Positions 18,791 to 31,913 of a stretch of 64,000 nucleotides of DNA are shown piece by piece (within the stretch, counting starts at the first letter, position 1; each line of letters opens with the position of its first letter). The notes under the pieces are model-generated. The model was given only the letters and a program-made list of their open reading frames with translations. It made no database searches and was not told the origin of the DNA. The stretch lies in NCBI GenBank assembly GCA_010435995.1, contig JAAGNR010000039.1:37486-101485 (forward strand), read 5' to 3'. This stretch comes from Ferrovum sp. (lineage in GTDB: Bacteria; Pseudomonadota; Gammaproteobacteria; Burkholderiales; Ferrovaceae). A program made the translations under genes and the position numbers.

Positions 18791-20272
18791 TCAGAACTTG
18801 GGGGTAGAGGTCTGCTCGATCAGTTGCAGCACTGAGGCATGCATCGGATCAGAAAAAAGCTTGGGATATAACCCCATCCCCAGCACCAGCAGAGCCAATA
18901 TGATCAAAAACAGAAATTCTCGTCCATTTAGATCCTTGAGGGCGGCCACATGCTCATTTCCCACTTCCCCAAAAATCACTCGTTTTACCATCCACAGGGT
19001 GTAGGCCGCACCCAGCACCAGCGTAGTCGCAGCCAACGCAGCGTACCAAAAGTTCACCTGTATGGCGCCCAGAGTCACCACAAACTCGCCAATAAACCCG
19101 CTGGTTCCCGGCAATCCTGCATTGGCCATGGCAAACAGCATCATGAATGCGGCAAACTTGGGCATGGGCTTAGCCACGCCACCATAATCGGAAATCTGCC
19201 GCGTATGCATCCGGTCGTACAACACCCCGATGCAAAGAAACATGGCAGCGGAGACGAATCCATGGGAGATCATCTGTAACAACCCCCCCTCCATCCCCAG
19301 AGGATTGAACATGAAAATTCCGAGGGTGACAAATCCCATGTGAGAAATGGAGGAGTAGGCCACCAGTTTCTTCATGTCATTCTGGACCAAAGCGACCAAA
19401 CCGATATACACCACAGCGATCAGGGACAGGGTAATCATGAAGCCTGAGAGGGCATGGCTGGCATCGGGTGTAATGGGCAGATTGAAGCGTAAGAATCCAT
19501 AAGCCCCGATCTTCAGGGTGATCGCAGCCAAAATGACCGACCCCCCGGTGGGCGCTTCCACATGGGCATCGGGCAACCATGTGTGAACCGGCCACATGGG
19601 CACCTTCACGGCAAAGGACATAAAGAAAGCCAGAAATATGAGAATCTGCACGCCCAGCGGTAGGGCTACTGCCTGGAACTTGAGAATCTCAAAGGTTCCT
19701 CCAGCCTCGAAATAGAGGTAGATAAAAGCCGCCAGCATCAGCAGCGAACCCAATAAGGTGTAAAGGAAAAACTTGATGGAGGCATAGACGCGCCGTGGCC
19801 CACCCCAGACCCCGATGATCAGGTACATGGGAATCAGCATGGCCTCGAAGAACACGTAGAAGAGAATGGCATCAAGGGCGGCAAATACCCCATTGATCAG
19901 TCCCGACATAATGAGGAATGCGGCCATGTACTGCGATTGTCTTTTTTCGATGACCACCCATCCGGCCAACACCACCAGAATGGTCATAAAACTGTTGAGT
20001 AAGACAAACCACAGAGAAATCCCATCGATTCCCAAGTGATATGAAATATTGAAGGAAGGAATCCACGTGTGAGACTCTTCGAACTGCATGGCTGCGGATG
20101 CCGCCTCGAATCCCGTATACAGGGGAAGGGTTACCAGGAAGCCGAGAATGGATCCCGCCAGAGCAAGCCCTCGCGCCAGACCCGGTTGACTGTCCTTGCC
20201 CACAGCTAGGACAAGGACCCCTGCCAAAATGGGAATCCAGATACTCAGGGAGAGAAGATAATGTGCCGTCAT
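18791..20272 (-). CDS. nuoM: NADH-quinone oxidoreductase subunit M
   Basis: KVPMWPVHTWLPDAHVEAPTGGSVILA. Confidence 0.97.
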   Translation of the reverse strand: MTAHYLLSLSIWIPILAGVLVLAVGKDSQPGLARGLALAGSILGFLVTLPLYTGFEAASAAMQFEESHTWIPSFNISYHLGIDGISLWFVLLNSFMTILVVLAGWVVIEKRQSQYMAAFLIMSGLINGVFAALDAILFYVFFEAMLIPMYLIIGVWGGPRRVYASIKFFLYTLLGSLLMLAAFIYLYFEAGGTFEILKFQAVALPLGVQILIFLAFFMSFAVKVPMWPVHTWLPDAHVEAPTGGSVILAAITLKIGAYGFLRFNLPITPDASHALSGFMITLSLIAVVYIGLVALVQNDMKKLVAYSSISHMGFVTLGIFMFNPLGMEGGLLQMISHGFVSAAMFLCIGVLYDRMHTRQISDYGGVAKPMPKFAAFMMLFAMANAGLPGTSGFIGEFVVTLGAIQVNFWYAALAATTLVLGAAYTLWMVKRVIFGEVGNEHVAALKDLNGREFLFLIILALLVLGMGLYPKLFSDPMHASVLQLIEQTSTPKF

Positions 20273-20287
20273 GGAATTCCGCTCAAA

Positions 20288-22246
20288 TTACGCTTTGATG
20301 AACCACAAGCTCATCAGAAAAAACACCCCAAAAATCATGGCGAAAGCGTAGTGGTAGATATACCCCGTCTGCACTCGCCGCAACCGCGCCGACAATGCCC
20401 CCACCAGATTGGCTGAGCCATTGACAATCAAACCATCGATCAACTTGATATCCCCCACATTCCATAGCCCCTGCCCGAGACAACGAGATCCGGCGGCAAA
20501 AACCACCTCGTTGAAGCGATCAAAGTAGTATTTGTTGTCGAGCAACGTATAAATGGGGGCGAAAGATCGTGCTATGGCTGCAGGAATGTGCGTCCATTTC
20601 AAATAAAAGGCAGCCGCCAAAATAATTCCAGAAAGTGCCAGCCAGAACGGTAGCGACTCGATTCCACTGGTAATGAATGCCCCCACTCCATGCCACGATT
20701 CGCGCATTTCTGGCAAGGCACCGGTTCCCGGCAGAAGGGTGATGGATGAGCCGAAATAATCCCCCATCACCATGGGACCGATAAATATCCAGCCTGCTAT
20801 GACCGAAGGAATGGCCAGCAAAATCAGTGGCAGGGTAATCACCAGAGGGGATTCATGCAAATGTTCCTGGGTGTGATGATCCATGCGGGGTTCTCCATGA
20901 AAAGTCATGAAGAGCATGCGAAAACTATAGAAGGCCGTGACAAAAACCCCAACCAGCACCGCAAAGGAGGCATAACCCGAACCTGGCAGGTCACTGGCTC
21001 GCACCGCTTCGATGATGGCATCCTTGGAGAAAAATCCGGCAAAGGGAGGAATTCCTGCCAACGCCAAGGATCCGATCAAAGCAGTAATATAGGTAATGGG
21101 CATGTAACGGCGCAACCCCCCCATCTTTCTCATGTCTTGTTCATGGTGCATGGCATGAATCACGGAACCCGCCCCCAGGAATAACAAAGCTTTGAAGAAG
21201 GCGTGGGTTCCCAGATGAAAGATGGCCACGGGGTAGGCCGAAGCACCCAATGCTACGGTCATATACCCCAGTTGGGACAAGGTAGAGTACGCCACCACCC
21301 GCTTGATATCGTTCTGGATCAGTCCCAGGAATGCCATGAACAGTGCCGTCGTGGCTCCGATCACCAGTACGGTGGAACGGGCAGTGGGGGACATTTCGAA
21401 CAGGGGAGACATGCGCGAGACCATGAAAATCCCGGCGGTCACCATGGTGGCGGCATGAATCAGCGCTGAGATGGGCGTGGGACCTTCCATCGAGTCGGGC
21501 AACCACACATGCAAGGGAATTTGTGCCGATTTCCCCATGGCACCTACGAACAGCAAGAGGCATATCACGGTAATCAGCGACACTGGGCTCCCGCTCCACA
21601 GTTCGATGGTGTCCTTGGCGAAGTCGGGGGCTTGCTGGAATACCGTGGCATAGTCGAGGGAACCAAAATGGGCCATGATCAAACCAATCCCCAGAAGGAA
21701 TCCCAAATCACCCACACGATTCACCAGGAAGGCCTTGAGATTGGCGTAAATCGCTGTTGGTCTGGTGTACCAAAATCCGATGAGTAGGTAGGAAACCAGC
21801 CCCACGGCTTCCCAGCCAAAAAACAACTGAACAAAGTTATTCGCCATCACCAGCATCAGCATGGAGAAGGTAAACAGCGAGATATAGCTGAAGAAGCGCT
21901 GATAGCCTGGGTCTTCGTGCATATAACCAATGGTGTAGATATGGACCATCAACGATACGAAGGTCACCACCAGCATCATGGTCACCGTCAGCTGATCGAT
22001 CAGGAAACCCACCACGAATGGGGATGAATCTCCCAGCGATAACCACTGATATACCGTGCCATTGAAGGAATGGCCAGCAAAGACATCCTGGGCAACGACT
22101 ATAGAAGCCAGAAAAGCGACGGCCACCCCGAGAATGGTCACCGTATGAGCCCCGGCTTTGCCCAAAGTTTTGCCCATGAAGCCCGCCAGTACGGCCCCCA
22201 CGAGGGGAGCGAGAGGAACGAGAAGATACAGACTTTGCATGCTCAT
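20288..22246 (-). CDS. nuoL: NADH-quinone oxidoreductase subunit L
   Basis: GWEAVGLVSYLLIGFWY; KSAQIPLHVWLPDSMEGPTPISALIHAATMVTAG. Confidence 0.97.
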   Translation of the reverse strand: MSMQSLYLLVPLAPLVGAVLAGFMGKTLGKAGAHTVTILGVAVAFLASIVVAQDVFAGHSFNGTVYQWLSLGDSSPFVVGFLIDQLTVTMMLVVTFVSLMVHIYTIGYMHEDPGYQRFFSYISLFTFSMLMLVMANNFVQLFFGWEAVGLVSYLLIGFWYTRPTAIYANLKAFLVNRVGDLGFLLGIGLIMAHFGSLDYATVFQQAPDFAKDTIELWSGSPVSLITVICLLLFVGAMGKSAQIPLHVWLPDSMEGPTPISALIHAATMVTAGIFMVSRMSPLFEMSPTARSTVLVIGATTALFMAFLGLIQNDIKRVVAYSTLSQLGYMTVALGASAYPVAIFHLGTHAFFKALLFLGAGSVIHAMHHEQDMRKMGGLRRYMPITYITALIGSLALAGIPPFAGFFSKDAIIEAVRASDLPGSGYASFAVLVGVFVTAFYSFRMLFMTFHGEPRMDHHTQEHLHESPLVITLPLILLAIPSVIAGWIFIGPMVMGDYFGSSITLLPGTGALPEMRESWHGVGAFITSGIESLPFWLALSGIILAAAFYLKWTHIPAAIARSFAPIYTLLDNKYYFDRFNEVVFAAGSRCLGQGLWNVGDIKLIDGLIVNGSANLVGALSARLRRVQTGYIYHYAFAMIFGVFFLMSLWFIKA

Positions 22247-22250
22247 GGGG

Positions 22251-22559
22251 TCATTCCTTGAGACGGCTCAGATCGTCCACATGAATGGACCGAATGTTAC
22301 GGAAAAGTACCACCAGAATGGCCAACCCAATGGCCGATTCGGCAGCGGCTACCGTCAGGATAAAGAAAACGAACACTTGCCCTGCCATATCGTGCAGGTA
22401 GTGAGAGAAGGCCACAAAATTGAGATTCACCGCGAACAGCATCAACTCGATGCACATGAGCAGGATGATCAGATTTTTGCGGTTGAGAAAAATCCCTACC
22501 ACGCTAATAGCGAACAGTAATGCGGCCAGCATGAGATAGTCTGTAAGATTGAGCATCAA
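22251..22559 (-). CDS. nuoK: NADH-quinone oxidoreductase subunit K
   Basis: 102 aa; [24 protein letters not shown]. Confidence 0.97.
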   Translation of the reverse strand: MMLNLTDYLMLAALLFAISVVGIFLNRKNLIILLMCIELMLFAVNLNFVAFSHYLHDMAGQVFVFFILTVAAAESAIGLAILVVLFRNIRSIHVDDLSRLKE

Positions 22560-23152
22560 CGATCCTTCTCGGCAGCCATGGAAACGATACGCAGGCGGTC
22601 GGCAGCCTTGACCTTGACCTGATCAGCGGGATCGATGTGTTTGGAATCCTTGCGTCGCCGCAGCGTCAATGCAATCGCGGTCACGATGGCCACCAACAGG
22701 ATCACTGCTGCCAATTCAAAGGAAAACACATAATCGGTATACAGCAGACGCCCCAATTGGCGCGTATTGCTCACCTTGTCCGGCGAACCGGCGTTCATGG
22801 AAGAGAACTGACGACTGCTGACCACCAGCCACATTTCCAGCACCATCAGCAGTGCCACACCCCCACCCACGGGCAAATGCTTCCAGAAACCATCGCGCAA
22901 TCGTTCTGCATCAATGTTCAACATCATCACCACAAACAGGAACAGGACCATCACCGCGCCCACATATACCAGCACCAAGGCAATGGCGAGAAATTCCGCC
23001 TCCAGCATCATCCATATCCCAGATCCGGTAAAAAACGCCAGTACCAAAAAGAGCGCTGCATGCACCGGATTGCGCGCCGTGATGACTCCCACGCTGGCAC
23101 CCACCAGTACCAGCGCAAAGGCCATGAATAACAGGAATGCAGAATCAATCAC
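22556..23152 (-). CDS. nuoJ: NADH-quinone oxidoreductase subunit J
   Basis: Membrane subunit; ATGA-type overlap with nuoK. Confidence 0.95.
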   Translation of the reverse strand: MIDSAFLLFMAFALVLVGASVGVITARNPVHAALFLVLAFFTGSGIWMMLEAEFLAIALVLVYVGAVMVLFLFVVMMLNIDAERLRDGFWKHLPVGGGVALLMVLEMWLVVSSRQFSSMNAGSPDKVSNTRQLGRLLYTDYVFSFELAAVILLVAIVTAIALTLRRRKDSKHIDPADQVKVKAADRLRIVSMAAEKDR

Positions 23153-23164
23153 AGCCGTTCATCC

Positions 23165-23653
23165 TCATCGGTAAGGGGCATCTTCGGCACGATCTGCCGC
23201 GATCTGGGCTTCATAACGATCTCCCACAGCCAAGAGTTTTTCCTTGGTCATGAGTAAATCATCTCGCTTTTCTCCGTGGTACTCAAAAATCCGCGTTTCA
23301 ACAATGGAATCCACCGGACAGGATTCTTCGCAAAATCCACAGAAAATGCATTTACTCAAATCAATGTCATAACGCGTAGTGCGTCGAGAACCATCTGCAC
23401 GCTGTTCTGATTCGATGGTAATGGCCATAGCAGGACACACCGCTTCACAGAGCTTGCAGGCAATACAGCGTTCTTCTCCGTTCGGGTAGCGACGCAAAGC
23501 ATGGAGCCCGCGAAACCGTCCCGACTGAGGCGTTTTTTCTTCCGGATATTGCACAGTAATCTTGCGCGCAAAAAAATGCCGTCCCGTGATACTCATCCCC
23601 TTGAGCAATTCTGCCAGGGTCCAGTTTTTGACGAAGGATTTCAGATCAGACAC
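23165..23653 (-). CDS. nuoI: NADH-quinone oxidoreductase subunit I
   Basis: Two 4Fe-4S motifs [13 protein letters not shown] and [13 protein letters not shown]. Confidence 0.98.
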   Translation of the reverse strand: MSDLKSFVKNWTLAELLKGMSITGRHFFARKITVQYPEEKTPQSGRFRGLHALRRYPNGEERCIACKLCEAVCPAMAITIESEQRADGSRRTTRYDIDLSKCIFCGFCEESCPVDSIVETRIFEYHGEKRDDLLMTKEKLLAVGDRYEAQIAADRAEDAPYR

Positions 23654-23665
23654 AGTTCATCCTCC

Positions 23666-24709
23666 TCAATGGAACCAGAGATTGAGCACGGGAAGTCCGC
23701 GCAACGGCGCTTGCATCAGCACACCAATGATGACAAGCCAAATGAGTGTCAGCGGAATGAATACTTTCCAGCCCAAGCGCATGATCTGGTCATACCGATA
23801 GCGGGGAAAGGTAGCGCGAAACCAGAGAAAGAGAAACAGGATGAACGCCATTTTGGCAAACAGCCAGAGAATGCTATCGGGGATAAATGATACCGGCGAC
23901 AACCATCCCCCCATGAACATGATGGACGCCAGCGCGGCGATGAGGATCATGTTGGCATATTCAGCCAGAAAGAATATGGCGAAGGCCATGCCGGAATACT
24001 CCACATGAAACCCTGCCACGATTTCCGACTCGCCTTCAGCCACGTCGAATGGTGCCCGATTGGTTTCAGCGGTCCCCGCAATCACATACACCACAAACAT
24101 TGGAAACAGCGGTATCCAGTTCCACTGCAAAAACCCCAGGGAGCCTTGCTGAGCCTTGACGATATCCACCAAATTCAGGCTATTGGACATCATCAACACC
24201 GTCACCAGAGCAAATCCCATGGCGATTTCATAGCTGACGATCTGAGCGGCAGAACGCAATGCTCCCAGAAAAGCATATTTAGAGTTGGATGCCCAACCTG
24301 CTAGTATCACGCCGTAAACCCCCATGGAGGTAATAGCCATGATATAGAGTAACCCGGCGTCCACATTGGCCAATACCAGTTCTGGCGTAAACGGGACCAC
24401 TGCCCATGCGGCCAGTGCCGGCATGATGGTCAACACCGGCGCCAGAACAAAAAGAAATTTATTCGATCCACTGGGAACAATAATTTCCTTCATCAATAAC
24501 TTGATGGCATCGGCGATGGGTTGCAACAACCCCTTCGGTCCCACGCGATTGGGTCCGATCCGGATCTGCATATAACCAATCACCTTGCGTTCTGCCAAGG
24601 TCAGATAGGCGACGGCTCCCATCATGGGGGCTACAATGGCGACGATTTTGAGCAACGTCCAGACGAAGGGCCAGGCCGATCCAAACAATGACTGTACTGC
24701 CTCCATCAT
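23666..24709 (-). CDS. nuoH: NADH-quinone oxidoreductase subunit H
   Basis: [28 protein letters not shown]. Confidence 0.97.
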   Translation of the reverse strand: MMEAVQSLFGSAWPFVWTLLKIVAIVAPMMGAVAYLTLAERKVIGYMQIRIGPNRVGPKGLLQPIADAIKLLMKEIIVPSGSNKFLFVLAPVLTIMPALAAWAVVPFTPELVLANVDAGLLYIMAITSMGVYGVILAGWASNSKYAFLGALRSAAQIVSYEIAMGFALVTVLMMSNSLNLVDIVKAQQGSLGFLQWNWIPLFPMFVVYVIAGTAETNRAPFDVAEGESEIVAGFHVEYSGMAFAIFFLAEYANMILIAALASIMFMGGWLSPVSFIPDSILWLFAKMAFILFLFLWFRATFPRYRYDQIMRLGWKVFIPLTLIWLVIIGVLMQAPLRGLPVLNLWFH

Positions 24710-27087
24710 GCCCCCTCCACCACGATAAATCCCATCGCTTCACCCAACCCAGCAGTGAGGGGATGGCCGGTGGGCACTGCTGCACACCCCAGAGCCAGAG
24801 AAGAATCCAGTTGCAGCACCAATTCGGCACTGGACTCTCCCTGGTGCACTCGAACTTTTTGCCCAGCCACCAACCCCATACTCTGCGCCGATGATGGATG
24901 TAAAGTCACACAGATTTCCGTGCCTAGACGGGTGGCCTGTAATGCCGGTGATCGACGCACCAGCGGATCGGCGTGATAACCAGAGACTTCTCCCAAACGT
25001 TCCACTGTTCCCAAGGAAGCACGAATTTTAACCACTGGCGCATGATTTAAACCGTTGTGCAAGGCTTCGGCTGACACCTTGACCAAATCCGGGGATATTT
25101 CGGTACGAATTTCTTCGATGGATTCCTGGTTGAAACCCGGGAGGTCAAAAAGATTTCCCAATACACGCCATACCTTCCATCCGGGCCGTGCTTCACCGCG
25201 CGGAGGCACCACCCCATTGAAAGCCTGGACTCTTCCTTCCATACTGATAAAGGTCCCTGCGGTTTCGGTGAAGGGAGCGACGGGCAGCATGACGGTGGCC
25301 CAGTTTTCGGCATCTCCCTTGAAAGCACTCAGCGCCACCACAGTCTGGGCCTGCTGGAGCGCCGCCAGAGTCAGCGCCGGATCTGCGCCATCCAGGGTGG
25401 GCTCCACCCCCATCACAAAGTAGGCTTGGCGCGGTTGACGCAACATGGCTTGGGCGTCCAAGCCAGGGCTGGCATGGGTATTAAGCGGTCCGCGCTGGGG
25501 TACGGCTCCCGCCAGCCAGGCACCGACGGAATTGGCTGCCACGCCCAACTGTCCGAATGGAACCTCAACCATTGCGGCCAAGGTCTGGGCAATGTAATAC
25601 AGTGTGGAGTAATCCGGATGATGCTGCGCCTGGTGACCCAGAATCACCGCACCATGACCTGCCGCATCCAGCAAGTCTGTGGCCACCCTCTGCGCTTGCT
25701 CCGATGGGGATGAGCCCACGAGGGGAAGCAAACCAGCGGGGAGTTCTTTGCTCGTACGCTGGGCAACGACGCCCAGGACTTCCGCCAGCAATCCTGGCCA
25801 TTCACTGGGCTTGGCAACCGCACTACTGGCTATGGACATAGCCCAATCTTCTGCGCGCGCGCCCAAACGGTGAATTTTGGCGCCGGAACGGGCGACACGA
25901 CGCAAACGCACTGCCAGCAAGGGTTGTTCCGATCGCAGATTGGAGCCCACCAGTAACACCGCACGCAAGTCAGACCATTGCGCTACGGGCAATCCCAGCC
26001 AGGGTGTTCCCTGGTACAAGGAATCCAGCGTAAAGTCTGCTTGTCGCGTCCGATGATCGATGTTGTGACACCCCAATTCGCGCAACAACTTTTGGGCCAG
26101 ATAAAGCTCTTCCAAGGTTTGATGAGGACTAAGCAACGCGCCAATGGCTTCTCCACCTTGTGTATGGAGCACCTTTTCCACTCCATCCACCACCGACTGC
26201 AAGGCTTCGGCCCAACTGACCTGTACCCACTGTCCATCACGTTTGACCTGTGGTTGCAGTAAGCGGTCTTCACTGTGCAAAGCCTGGTAAGAGAAGCGGT
26301 CCCGATCAGCCAGCCAGCATTCATTGACGGCTTCATTTTTGCGCGGGAGAACACGGACCACTTCTGTCCGTTCTTTGACCTGTACTTCCACGTTTGTACC
26401 CAAGCCATCATGGGGACTGATCGAAGGAAACCGCGTCAGTTCCCAAGAGCGGGCGGAAAAACGGAACGGTTTGCTGGTGAGGGCCCCCACGGGACACAAA
26501 TCAATGGCATTTCCTGAGACTTCCGAATCTACGGTCAAATCCATGAACGCCAGAATTTCTGAATGCTCACCACGCCCTCCAACACCCAGCTCCATGATCC
26601 CTGCAATTTCCTGACCATAGCGTACGCAACGGGTACATAAAATACAGCGGGTCATGTCAGTGGAAATCAGAGGGCCCAAATCCTTGTTGGATACCACACG
26701 CTTGGCTTCCTGATACCGGGAAGCGCTGCCGCCATAACCTACGCTGACATCCTGCAACTTGCACTCTCCCCCCTGATCGCAGATGGGACAATCCAGCGGA
26801 TGATTGATCAGGAGAAATTCCATGACCGACTTCTGCGCCTGAACGGCCATGGCGGAATGCGTCTGCACCTTCATCCCCTCTGCCACGGGAGTGGCGCAAG
26901 CAGGCAAAGGTTTGGGAGCTTTTTCCACCTGGACCAGACACATGCGACAATTCGCCGCAATGGACAGTTTTCGATGGTAGCAGAAGTGCGGAATCTTGAT
27001 GCCCAACTGCTTGGCCGCATCCATGACTGTCCGCCCGGCTTCTATTTGGGTGGTTTGTCCATCGATTTCAAGGGTCAACATTGCCAT
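24706..27087 (-). CDS. nuoG: NADH-quinone oxidoreductase subunit G
   Basis: N-terminal ferredoxin motifs, [14 protein letters not shown]; molybdopterin-like C-terminus. Confidence 0.97.
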   Translation of the reverse strand: MAMLTLEIDGQTTQIEAGRTVMDAAKQLGIKIPHFCYHRKLSIAANCRMCLVQVEKAPKPLPACATPVAEGMKVQTHSAMAVQAQKSVMEFLLINHPLDCPICDQGGECKLQDVSVGYGGSASRYQEAKRVVSNKDLGPLISTDMTRCILCTRCVRYGQEIAGIMELGVGGRGEHSEILAFMDLTVDSEVSGNAIDLCPVGALTSKPFRFSARSWELTRFPSISPHDGLGTNVEVQVKERTEVVRVLPRKNEAVNECWLADRDRFSYQALHSEDRLLQPQVKRDGQWVQVSWAEALQSVVDGVEKVLHTQGGEAIGALLSPHQTLEELYLAQKLLRELGCHNIDHRTRQADFTLDSLYQGTPWLGLPVAQWSDLRAVLLVGSNLRSEQPLLAVRLRRVARSGAKIHRLGARAEDWAMSIASSAVAKPSEWPGLLAEVLGVVAQRTSKELPAGLLPLVGSSPSEQAQRVATDLLDAAGHGAVILGHQAQHHPDYSTLYYIAQTLAAMVEVPFGQLGVAANSVGAWLAGAVPQRGPLNTHASPGLDAQAMLRQPRQAYFVMGVEPTLDGADPALTLAALQQAQTVVALSAFKGDAENWATVMLPVAPFTETAGTFISMEGRVQAFNGVVPPRGEARPGWKVWRVLGNLFDLPGFNQESIEEIRTEISPDLVKVSAEALHNGLNHAPVVKIRASLGTVERLGEVSGYHADPLVRRSPALQATRLGTEICVTLHPSSAQSMGLVAGQKVRVHQGESSAELVLQLDSSLALGCAAVPTGHPLTAGLGEAMGFIVVEGA

Positions 27088-27089
27088 AT

Positions 27090-28382
27090 TCAGGCCGCCT
27101 TCTCTTGTTGCTCATGTAACCCCACAAGACAGCGCTTATGGGTGACATGGTATTCAAATTCCGCGCGGAAATGGCTCACAAAACTGCGTACCGGCATGGC
27201 TGCTGCGTCTCCCAAGGCACAAATCGTCCGCCCTTGAATATTATTGGATAAGGACAAGAGCAATTCAAGATCTTCCTGACGCCCCTGACCATGTTCAATA
27301 CGATGGATGATACGGTAGAGCCAGCCCGTTCCTTCTCGGCAGGGGGTACATTGACCACAGGATTCTTCGTGATAGAAATAGGCCAACCGTTCCAGAGCTC
27401 GGACCATACAGGTGGTTTCATCCATGACGATCACGGCTCCGGACCCGAGCATGGACCCGGCTTTGGAGATGGAATCGTAATCCATAGTCAGTTCCATCAT
27501 GAGCTCACCAGGCAACACGGGCATGGAGGAACCTCCGGGAATCACTGCCTTGATCTTTTTTCCACCACGCATTCCTCCCGCCATCTCCAGCAAAGTGGCA
27601 AAAGGTGTCCCCATAGGCACCTCATAGTTGCCTGGGCGAGTGACATGACCGGAGACAGAAAATATCTTGGTTCCGCCGTTATTGGGTTTACCCAATTGCA
27701 GAAAGGCCTCGCCTCCATGACGAATGATCCAGGGGACGCAGGCAAAAGTTTCGGTATTGTTGATGGTGGTAGGCTTGCCATACAATCCATAAGTCGCAGG
27801 GAACGGCGGCTTATAGCGCGGCTGTCCCTTCTTTCCCTCGATGGACTCGAGCAAGGCCGTTTCTTCACCACAGATATAGGCACCATATCCGTGATGATTG
27901 AACAGATCAAAGGAAAATTCCGAGCCAAGAATGTTCTTACCCAAAAATCCTGCCGCTCTGGCCTCATCAATGGCCTCCTCACAGCGCAGGTACACCGCCC
28001 ATATTTCCCCGTGAATATAGTTGTAGCCTCGGCTTGCTCCCATGGCATAGCCGGCAATGATCATTCCCTCGATCAAGGCATGGGGATTAAACCGCAAAAT
28101 ATCCCGATCTTTGAAGGTACCCGGCTCGCCCTCGTCTGAATTGCAAACGACGAACTTGTCCCCCACGTAATTCTTGGGCATGAAGGTCCACTTCAGTCCC
28201 GTAGGAAAACCCGCCCCCCCGCGACCACGCAGCACCGACTTTTTTACTTCATCGATCACCTGTTCAGGCGACAGGGGAGTCGTCAGGATTTTACGCAGCG
28301 CCTCGTACCCTCCCCGTTGCACATAGTGCTCCAGCGACCAGGTACGATCACCATCCAAACCATCGAGAATCACGCCGGTCAT
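27090..28382 (-). CDS. nuoF: NADH-quinone oxidoreductase subunit F
   Basis: [25 protein letters not shown]. Confidence 0.98.
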   Translation of the reverse strand: MTGVILDGLDGDRTWSLEHYVQRGGYEALRKILTTPLSPEQVIDEVKKSVLRGRGGAGFPTGLKWTFMPKNYVGDKFVVCNSDEGEPGTFKDRDILRFNPHALIEGMIIAGYAMGASRGYNYIHGEIWAVYLRCEEAIDEARAAGFLGKNILGSEFSFDLFNHHGYGAYICGEETALLESIEGKKGQPRYKPPFPATYGLYGKPTTINNTETFACVPWIIRHGGEAFLQLGKPNNGGTKIFSVSGHVTRPGNYEVPMGTPFATLLEMAGGMRGGKKIKAVIPGGSSMPVLPGELMMELTMDYDSISKAGSMLGSGAVIVMDETTCMVRALERLAYFYHEESCGQCTPCREGTGWLYRIIHRIEHGQGRQEDLELLLSLSNNIQGRTICALGDAAAMPVRSFVSHFRAEFEYHVTHKRCLVGLHEQQEKAA

Positions 28383-28855
28383 GACTTGAGCTCCTGCAAT
28401 AAGGCATCCAGCTTTTCTTCATCCATGAAGGAATGCATCTTGTGGTTGTTGACGAGCAGCACCGGCGCATCTCCACAAGCACCAAAACATTGGCCTTCTT
28501 TCAGGCCAAATTCGCCATCGGCCGTCACTTCTCCAAAACCGATCCCCAACTTGTCCTTGAGCCGTTGGCAAAACTCCGTAGCCCCAGACAATGCGCAGGG
28601 CAGATTGGTACACACCGTGAGTTTATGTCGCCCCATGGGTTTGAGATTGTACATTTCATAGAAAGTCGCCACCTCGTATACCGCAATGGCGGGCATTTCC
28701 AGATATTCGGCCACGGCGTTCATGACTTCCGTAGACAACCAGCCATGTTCTTCCTGAGCAATACGCAAAGCCGACATCACTGCCGATTGTTTTTGGTCTG
28801 CAGGATACTTGGCAACCTCGCGGTCAATGTGTTTTTTCGATTCCGTACTCAGCAT
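28379..28855 (-). CDS. nuoE: NADH-quinone oxidoreductase subunit E
   Basis: Thioredoxin-like 2Fe-2S: CTNLPCAL...CFGACGDAP. Confidence 0.97.
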   Translation of the reverse strand: MLSTESKKHIDREVAKYPADQKQSAVMSALRIAQEEHGWLSTEVMNAVAEYLEMPAIAVYEVATFYEMYNLKPMGRHKLTVCTNLPCALSGATEFCQRLKDKLGIGFGEVTADGEFGLKEGQCFGACGDAPVLLVNNHKMHSFMDEEKLDALLQELKS

Positions 28856-28857
28856 GA

Positions 28858-30123
28858 TCAGCGGTCCACTTCTCCGAAAACGATATCCTGCGTCCCGATG
28901 ATCGCCACCACATCCGCAATCATGTGCCCTCGAGACATCTCATCCAGGCCCGCCATATGAGCAAATCCGGGCGCACGGATTTTCAGGCGATAGGGTTTGT
29001 TGGCGCCATCCGATACCAGATAAATGGAAAACTCGCCCTTGGGAGCTTCCACACTGGCCAACGCTTCCCCTGGAGGCACATGCATGCCCTCAGTGAAAAG
29101 TTTGAAGTGGTGAATCAGTTCTTCCATGTTTTCTTTCATGGAAGCACGGGATGGCGGAGCCACTTTATGGTTTTCCGTGATCACCGGACCAGGATTGTGC
29201 CTCAGCCAGTCGATACACTGGCGCACAATGAGGTTGGATTGACGCATTTCTTCCATACGCACCAGATAGCGATCGTAACAATCGCCGTTCACCCCTACCG
29301 GAATATCAAAATTCATTTCGGCATAAGATTCGTAGGGCTGTTTTTTGCGTAGGTCCCATTCCACCCCTGACCCACGCAACATGGGTCCGGTAAAACCGAG
29401 GGACAGAGCCCGCTCAGGGGTTACCACGCCAATCCCCACCGTACGCTGTTTCCATATCCGGTTATCCGTCAACAGGTTATGATAATCATCAAGATAAGCG
29501 GGGAAACGCTGGGTGAAATCTTCCACGAAATCCAAAAAGGACCCTTGGCGGTTCCGATTGAGTCGCTGTGCTTTGGCATCCGAACGGCCTCCACGCACTT
29601 CCTTATTGGCCAGATGCTGTGGCATGCGCTCGGGCAAATCCCGGTAGACCCCGCCTGGTCGGTAGTAAGCCGCATGCAGGCGCGCACCCGACACGGCTTC
29701 ATAGCAATCCACCAAATCTTCCCGCTCTCGGAAGGCATACAGAAATACGGTCATGGCCCCAATATCCAAGGCATGGGCGCCAATCCACAGCAAATGATTC
29801 AGGATGCGGGTGATTTCATCGAACATCACACGAATGTACTGTGCCCGAATCGGAACGTCCACCTGTAACAACTTCTCGATGGCCAAAACATAGGCATGCT
29901 CGTTACACATCATGGACACATAGTCGAGACGATCCATGTATGGCACGGTTTGCAAGAAAGTGCGGGTTTCCGCCAGTTTCTCTGTGCCCCGATGGAGCAA
30001 ACCGATATGGGGATCTGCGCGCTCGATGACTTCCCCATCCAGTTCCAGCACCAGACGCAGCACGCCATGGGCCGAAGGATGTTGGGGCCCAAAGTTCATG
30101 GTGTAGTTGCGAATTTCAGCCAT
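28858..30123 (-). CDS. nuoD: NADH-quinone oxidoreductase subunit D
   Basis: [22 protein letters not shown]. Confidence 0.98.
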   Translation of the reverse strand: MAEIRNYTMNFGPQHPSAHGVLRLVLELDGEVIERADPHIGLLHRGTEKLAETRTFLQTVPYMDRLDYVSMMCNEHAYVLAIEKLLQVDVPIRAQYIRVMFDEITRILNHLLWIGAHALDIGAMTVFLYAFREREDLVDCYEAVSGARLHAAYYRPGGVYRDLPERMPQHLANKEVRGGRSDAKAQRLNRNRQGSFLDFVEDFTQRFPAYLDDYHNLLTDNRIWKQRTVGIGVVTPERALSLGFTGPMLRGSGVEWDLRKKQPYESYAEMNFDIPVGVNGDCYDRYLVRMEEMRQSNLIVRQCIDWLRHNPGPVITENHKVAPPSRASMKENMEELIHHFKLFTEGMHVPPGEALASVEAPKGEFSIYLVSDGANKPYRLKIRAPGFAHMAGLDEMSRGHMIADVVAIIGTQDIVFGEVDR

Positions 30124-30718
30124 TCTGCTCTGTATCCCCGTAATGTTCAGGCCGCGTCTTGCGCGGGATGACTTCCCGTGGAGCGATACTGACAGGTTGA
30201 TAAATCACGCGTCGTTGTTCTGGATCGTAGCGCATCTCAACAAAACCGGAAACAGGAAAATCTTTGCGGAAAGGATGACCCACAAATCCATAATCCGTAA
30301 GCAAGCGTCGCAAATCAGGATGCCCGGGAAATACGATACCGAACAAATCAAATGCTTCACGCTCAAACCAGTTGGCCACCGCCCATACCGTCACCAAAGA
30401 ATCCACCAAGGGAACTGGGCCATCAGGAGCTGCCACTTTGATGCGCAAGCGCCGATTATGCTGGACCGACAAAAGATGTACTACGATTCCAAAGCGCGGT
30501 CGGGTCCACTCAGGATAGGTGGAATAATCCATACCGCACAGATCGATGAGCTGTTCAAAACCAAATTCATCTCGCAGCCTGAGAGCCACAGTCAGCCACT
30601 GTTGCGGAGACACACGCACGGTAAATTCATCCAAACGAATGAACGACTCCTCGATGACTTCACCGAAAGCTGCTTGCAGAGATTGGGAGAATGCCTCGAG
30701 ATCAGCCAATACAGTCAT
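30116..30718 (-). CDS. nuoC: NADH-quinone oxidoreductase subunit C
   Basis: 30 kDa subunit signature [39 protein letters not shown]. Start at the ATG overlapping the nuoB stop. Confidence 0.96.
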   Translation of the reverse strand: MTVLADLEAFSQSLQAAFGEVIEESFIRLDEFTVRVSPQQWLTVALRLRDEFGFEQLIDLCGMDYSTYPEWTRPRFGIVVHLLSVQHNRRLRIKVAAPDGPVPLVDSLVTVWAVANWFEREAFDLFGIVFPGHPDLRRLLTDYGFVGHPFRKDFPVSGFVEMRYDPEQRRVIYQPVSIAPREVIPRKTRPEHYGDTEQNG

Positions 30719-31200
30719 CAGGCCACCCGCGCAATGGTGTTGGTACGACGAATTTTCTGCTGCAACTGAATCACACCGAACAGCAGCGCCTCTGCCGTGG
30801 GTGGACAACCCGGCACATAGATGTCTACGGGAACCACCCGATCACAACCCCGCACCACCGAATAGGAATAGTGATAATAGCCCCCACCATTGGCACAGGA
30901 TCCCATGGAAATGACCCACCGCGGTTCCGCCATCTGGTCATATACCTTACGCAAGGCTGGCGCCATCTTGTTGCACAGAGTGCCTGCCACAATCATCAGA
31001 TCGGATTGGCGTGGGCTGGGGCGGAATACGATCCCGAAACGATCCAGATCATAGCGTGCGGCACCCGCATGCATCATTTCTACGGCGCAACAGGCCAAGC
31101 CAAAAGTCATGGGCCACAGTGACCCTGTACGGGTCCAGTTGATGACCGCATCCAAACTTGTGGTGACAAAACCTTCCTTAAGCACGCCTTCCAGTGCCAT
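30718..31200 (-). CDS. nuoB: NADH-quinone oxidoreductase subunit B
   Basis: [42 protein letters not shown]. Confidence 0.98.
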   Translation of the reverse strand: MALEGVLKEGFVTTSLDAVINWTRTGSLWPMTFGLACCAVEMMHAGAARYDLDRFGIVFRPSPRQSDLMIVAGTLCNKMAPALRKVYDQMAEPRWVISMGSCANGGGYYHYSYSVVRGCDRVVPVDIYVPGCPPTAEALLFGVIQLQQKIRRTNTIARVA

Positions 31201-31238
31201 GTTTCCCTCCTTAACGGATCAGCTCTGCAAACACCTCG

Positions 31239-31595
31239 TCATTCCCAATCGAGCGCGCCCTTGAGCCATTCGTAGGCAAACCCCACCACCAAAATACCCA
31301 GAAAAACCAGCATGGCTACGAACCCGAAACCACCGATCTCTTTCAGGGCCACCGCCCAGGGAAAAAGAAAAGCGATTTCAAGATCGAACAAGATGAAAAG
31401 AATAGCGACCAGATAGTAACGCACGTCGAAGCGCATACGAGCATCTTCGAAAGCTTCGAAACCGCACTCGTAAGGAGAATTCTTTTCCGGATCGGGACGG
31501 TGGGGGGCCAGGAACCAACCCATCACGGCAGGAACTACCCCAACGCCAACGCCCACCAGAATGAACAACAACACCGGCAGATAATGTTGTGACAT
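31239..31595 (-). CDS. nuoA: NADH-quinone oxidoreductase subunit A
   Basis: [33 protein letters not shown]. Confidence 0.98.
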   Translation of the reverse strand: MSQHYLPVLLFILVGVGVGVVPAVMGWFLAPHRPDPEKNSPYECGFEAFEDARMRFDVRYYLVAILFILFDLEIAFLFPWAVALKEIGGFGFVAMLVFLGILVVGFAYEWLKGALDWE

Positions 31596-31795
31596 GGCAC
31601 ACTCGCAACGCTATGGCGCATCCCCGTAGGACTGCGCGATTATTATAGTAGTAGCCCTTGCTCTCCCCCGCAGGAGAATCAGCATGAACCGCCGAAATCC
31701 ACCCTCTCCAAGGATTCCGACCTCCAGAGGGATCATTATGCCACCTTTCGCACCGATTGACAGACCCCCCATCATCCGGCGTTACTGCTGATTGC

Positions 31796-31880
31796 TGGTG
31801 CCGATGAGCAGACTCGAACTGCTACGGCTTTCGCCACCGCCCCCTCAAGACGGCGTGTCTACCAATTTCACCACATCGGC
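31796..31880 (-). tRNA. tRNA-Leu (anticodon GAG)
   Basis: Minus strand GCCGATGTGGTGAAATTGGTAGACACGCCGTCTTGAGGGGGCGG...GTTCGAGTCTGCTCATCGGCACCA. Confidence 0.95.
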
Positions 31881-31913
31881 TTTGATCTTACGACGGAGAC
31901 AACTCCGTTCCCC

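Noticed and set aside
21141-21599. 152-aa ORF inside nuoL
   Set aside because: Alternative frame on the same strand as nuoL; no recognisable motif.
17329-31595. Unusual complex I organisation
   Set aside because: All 14 nuo genes are present in the standard A-N order with separate nuoC and nuoD; ordinary.
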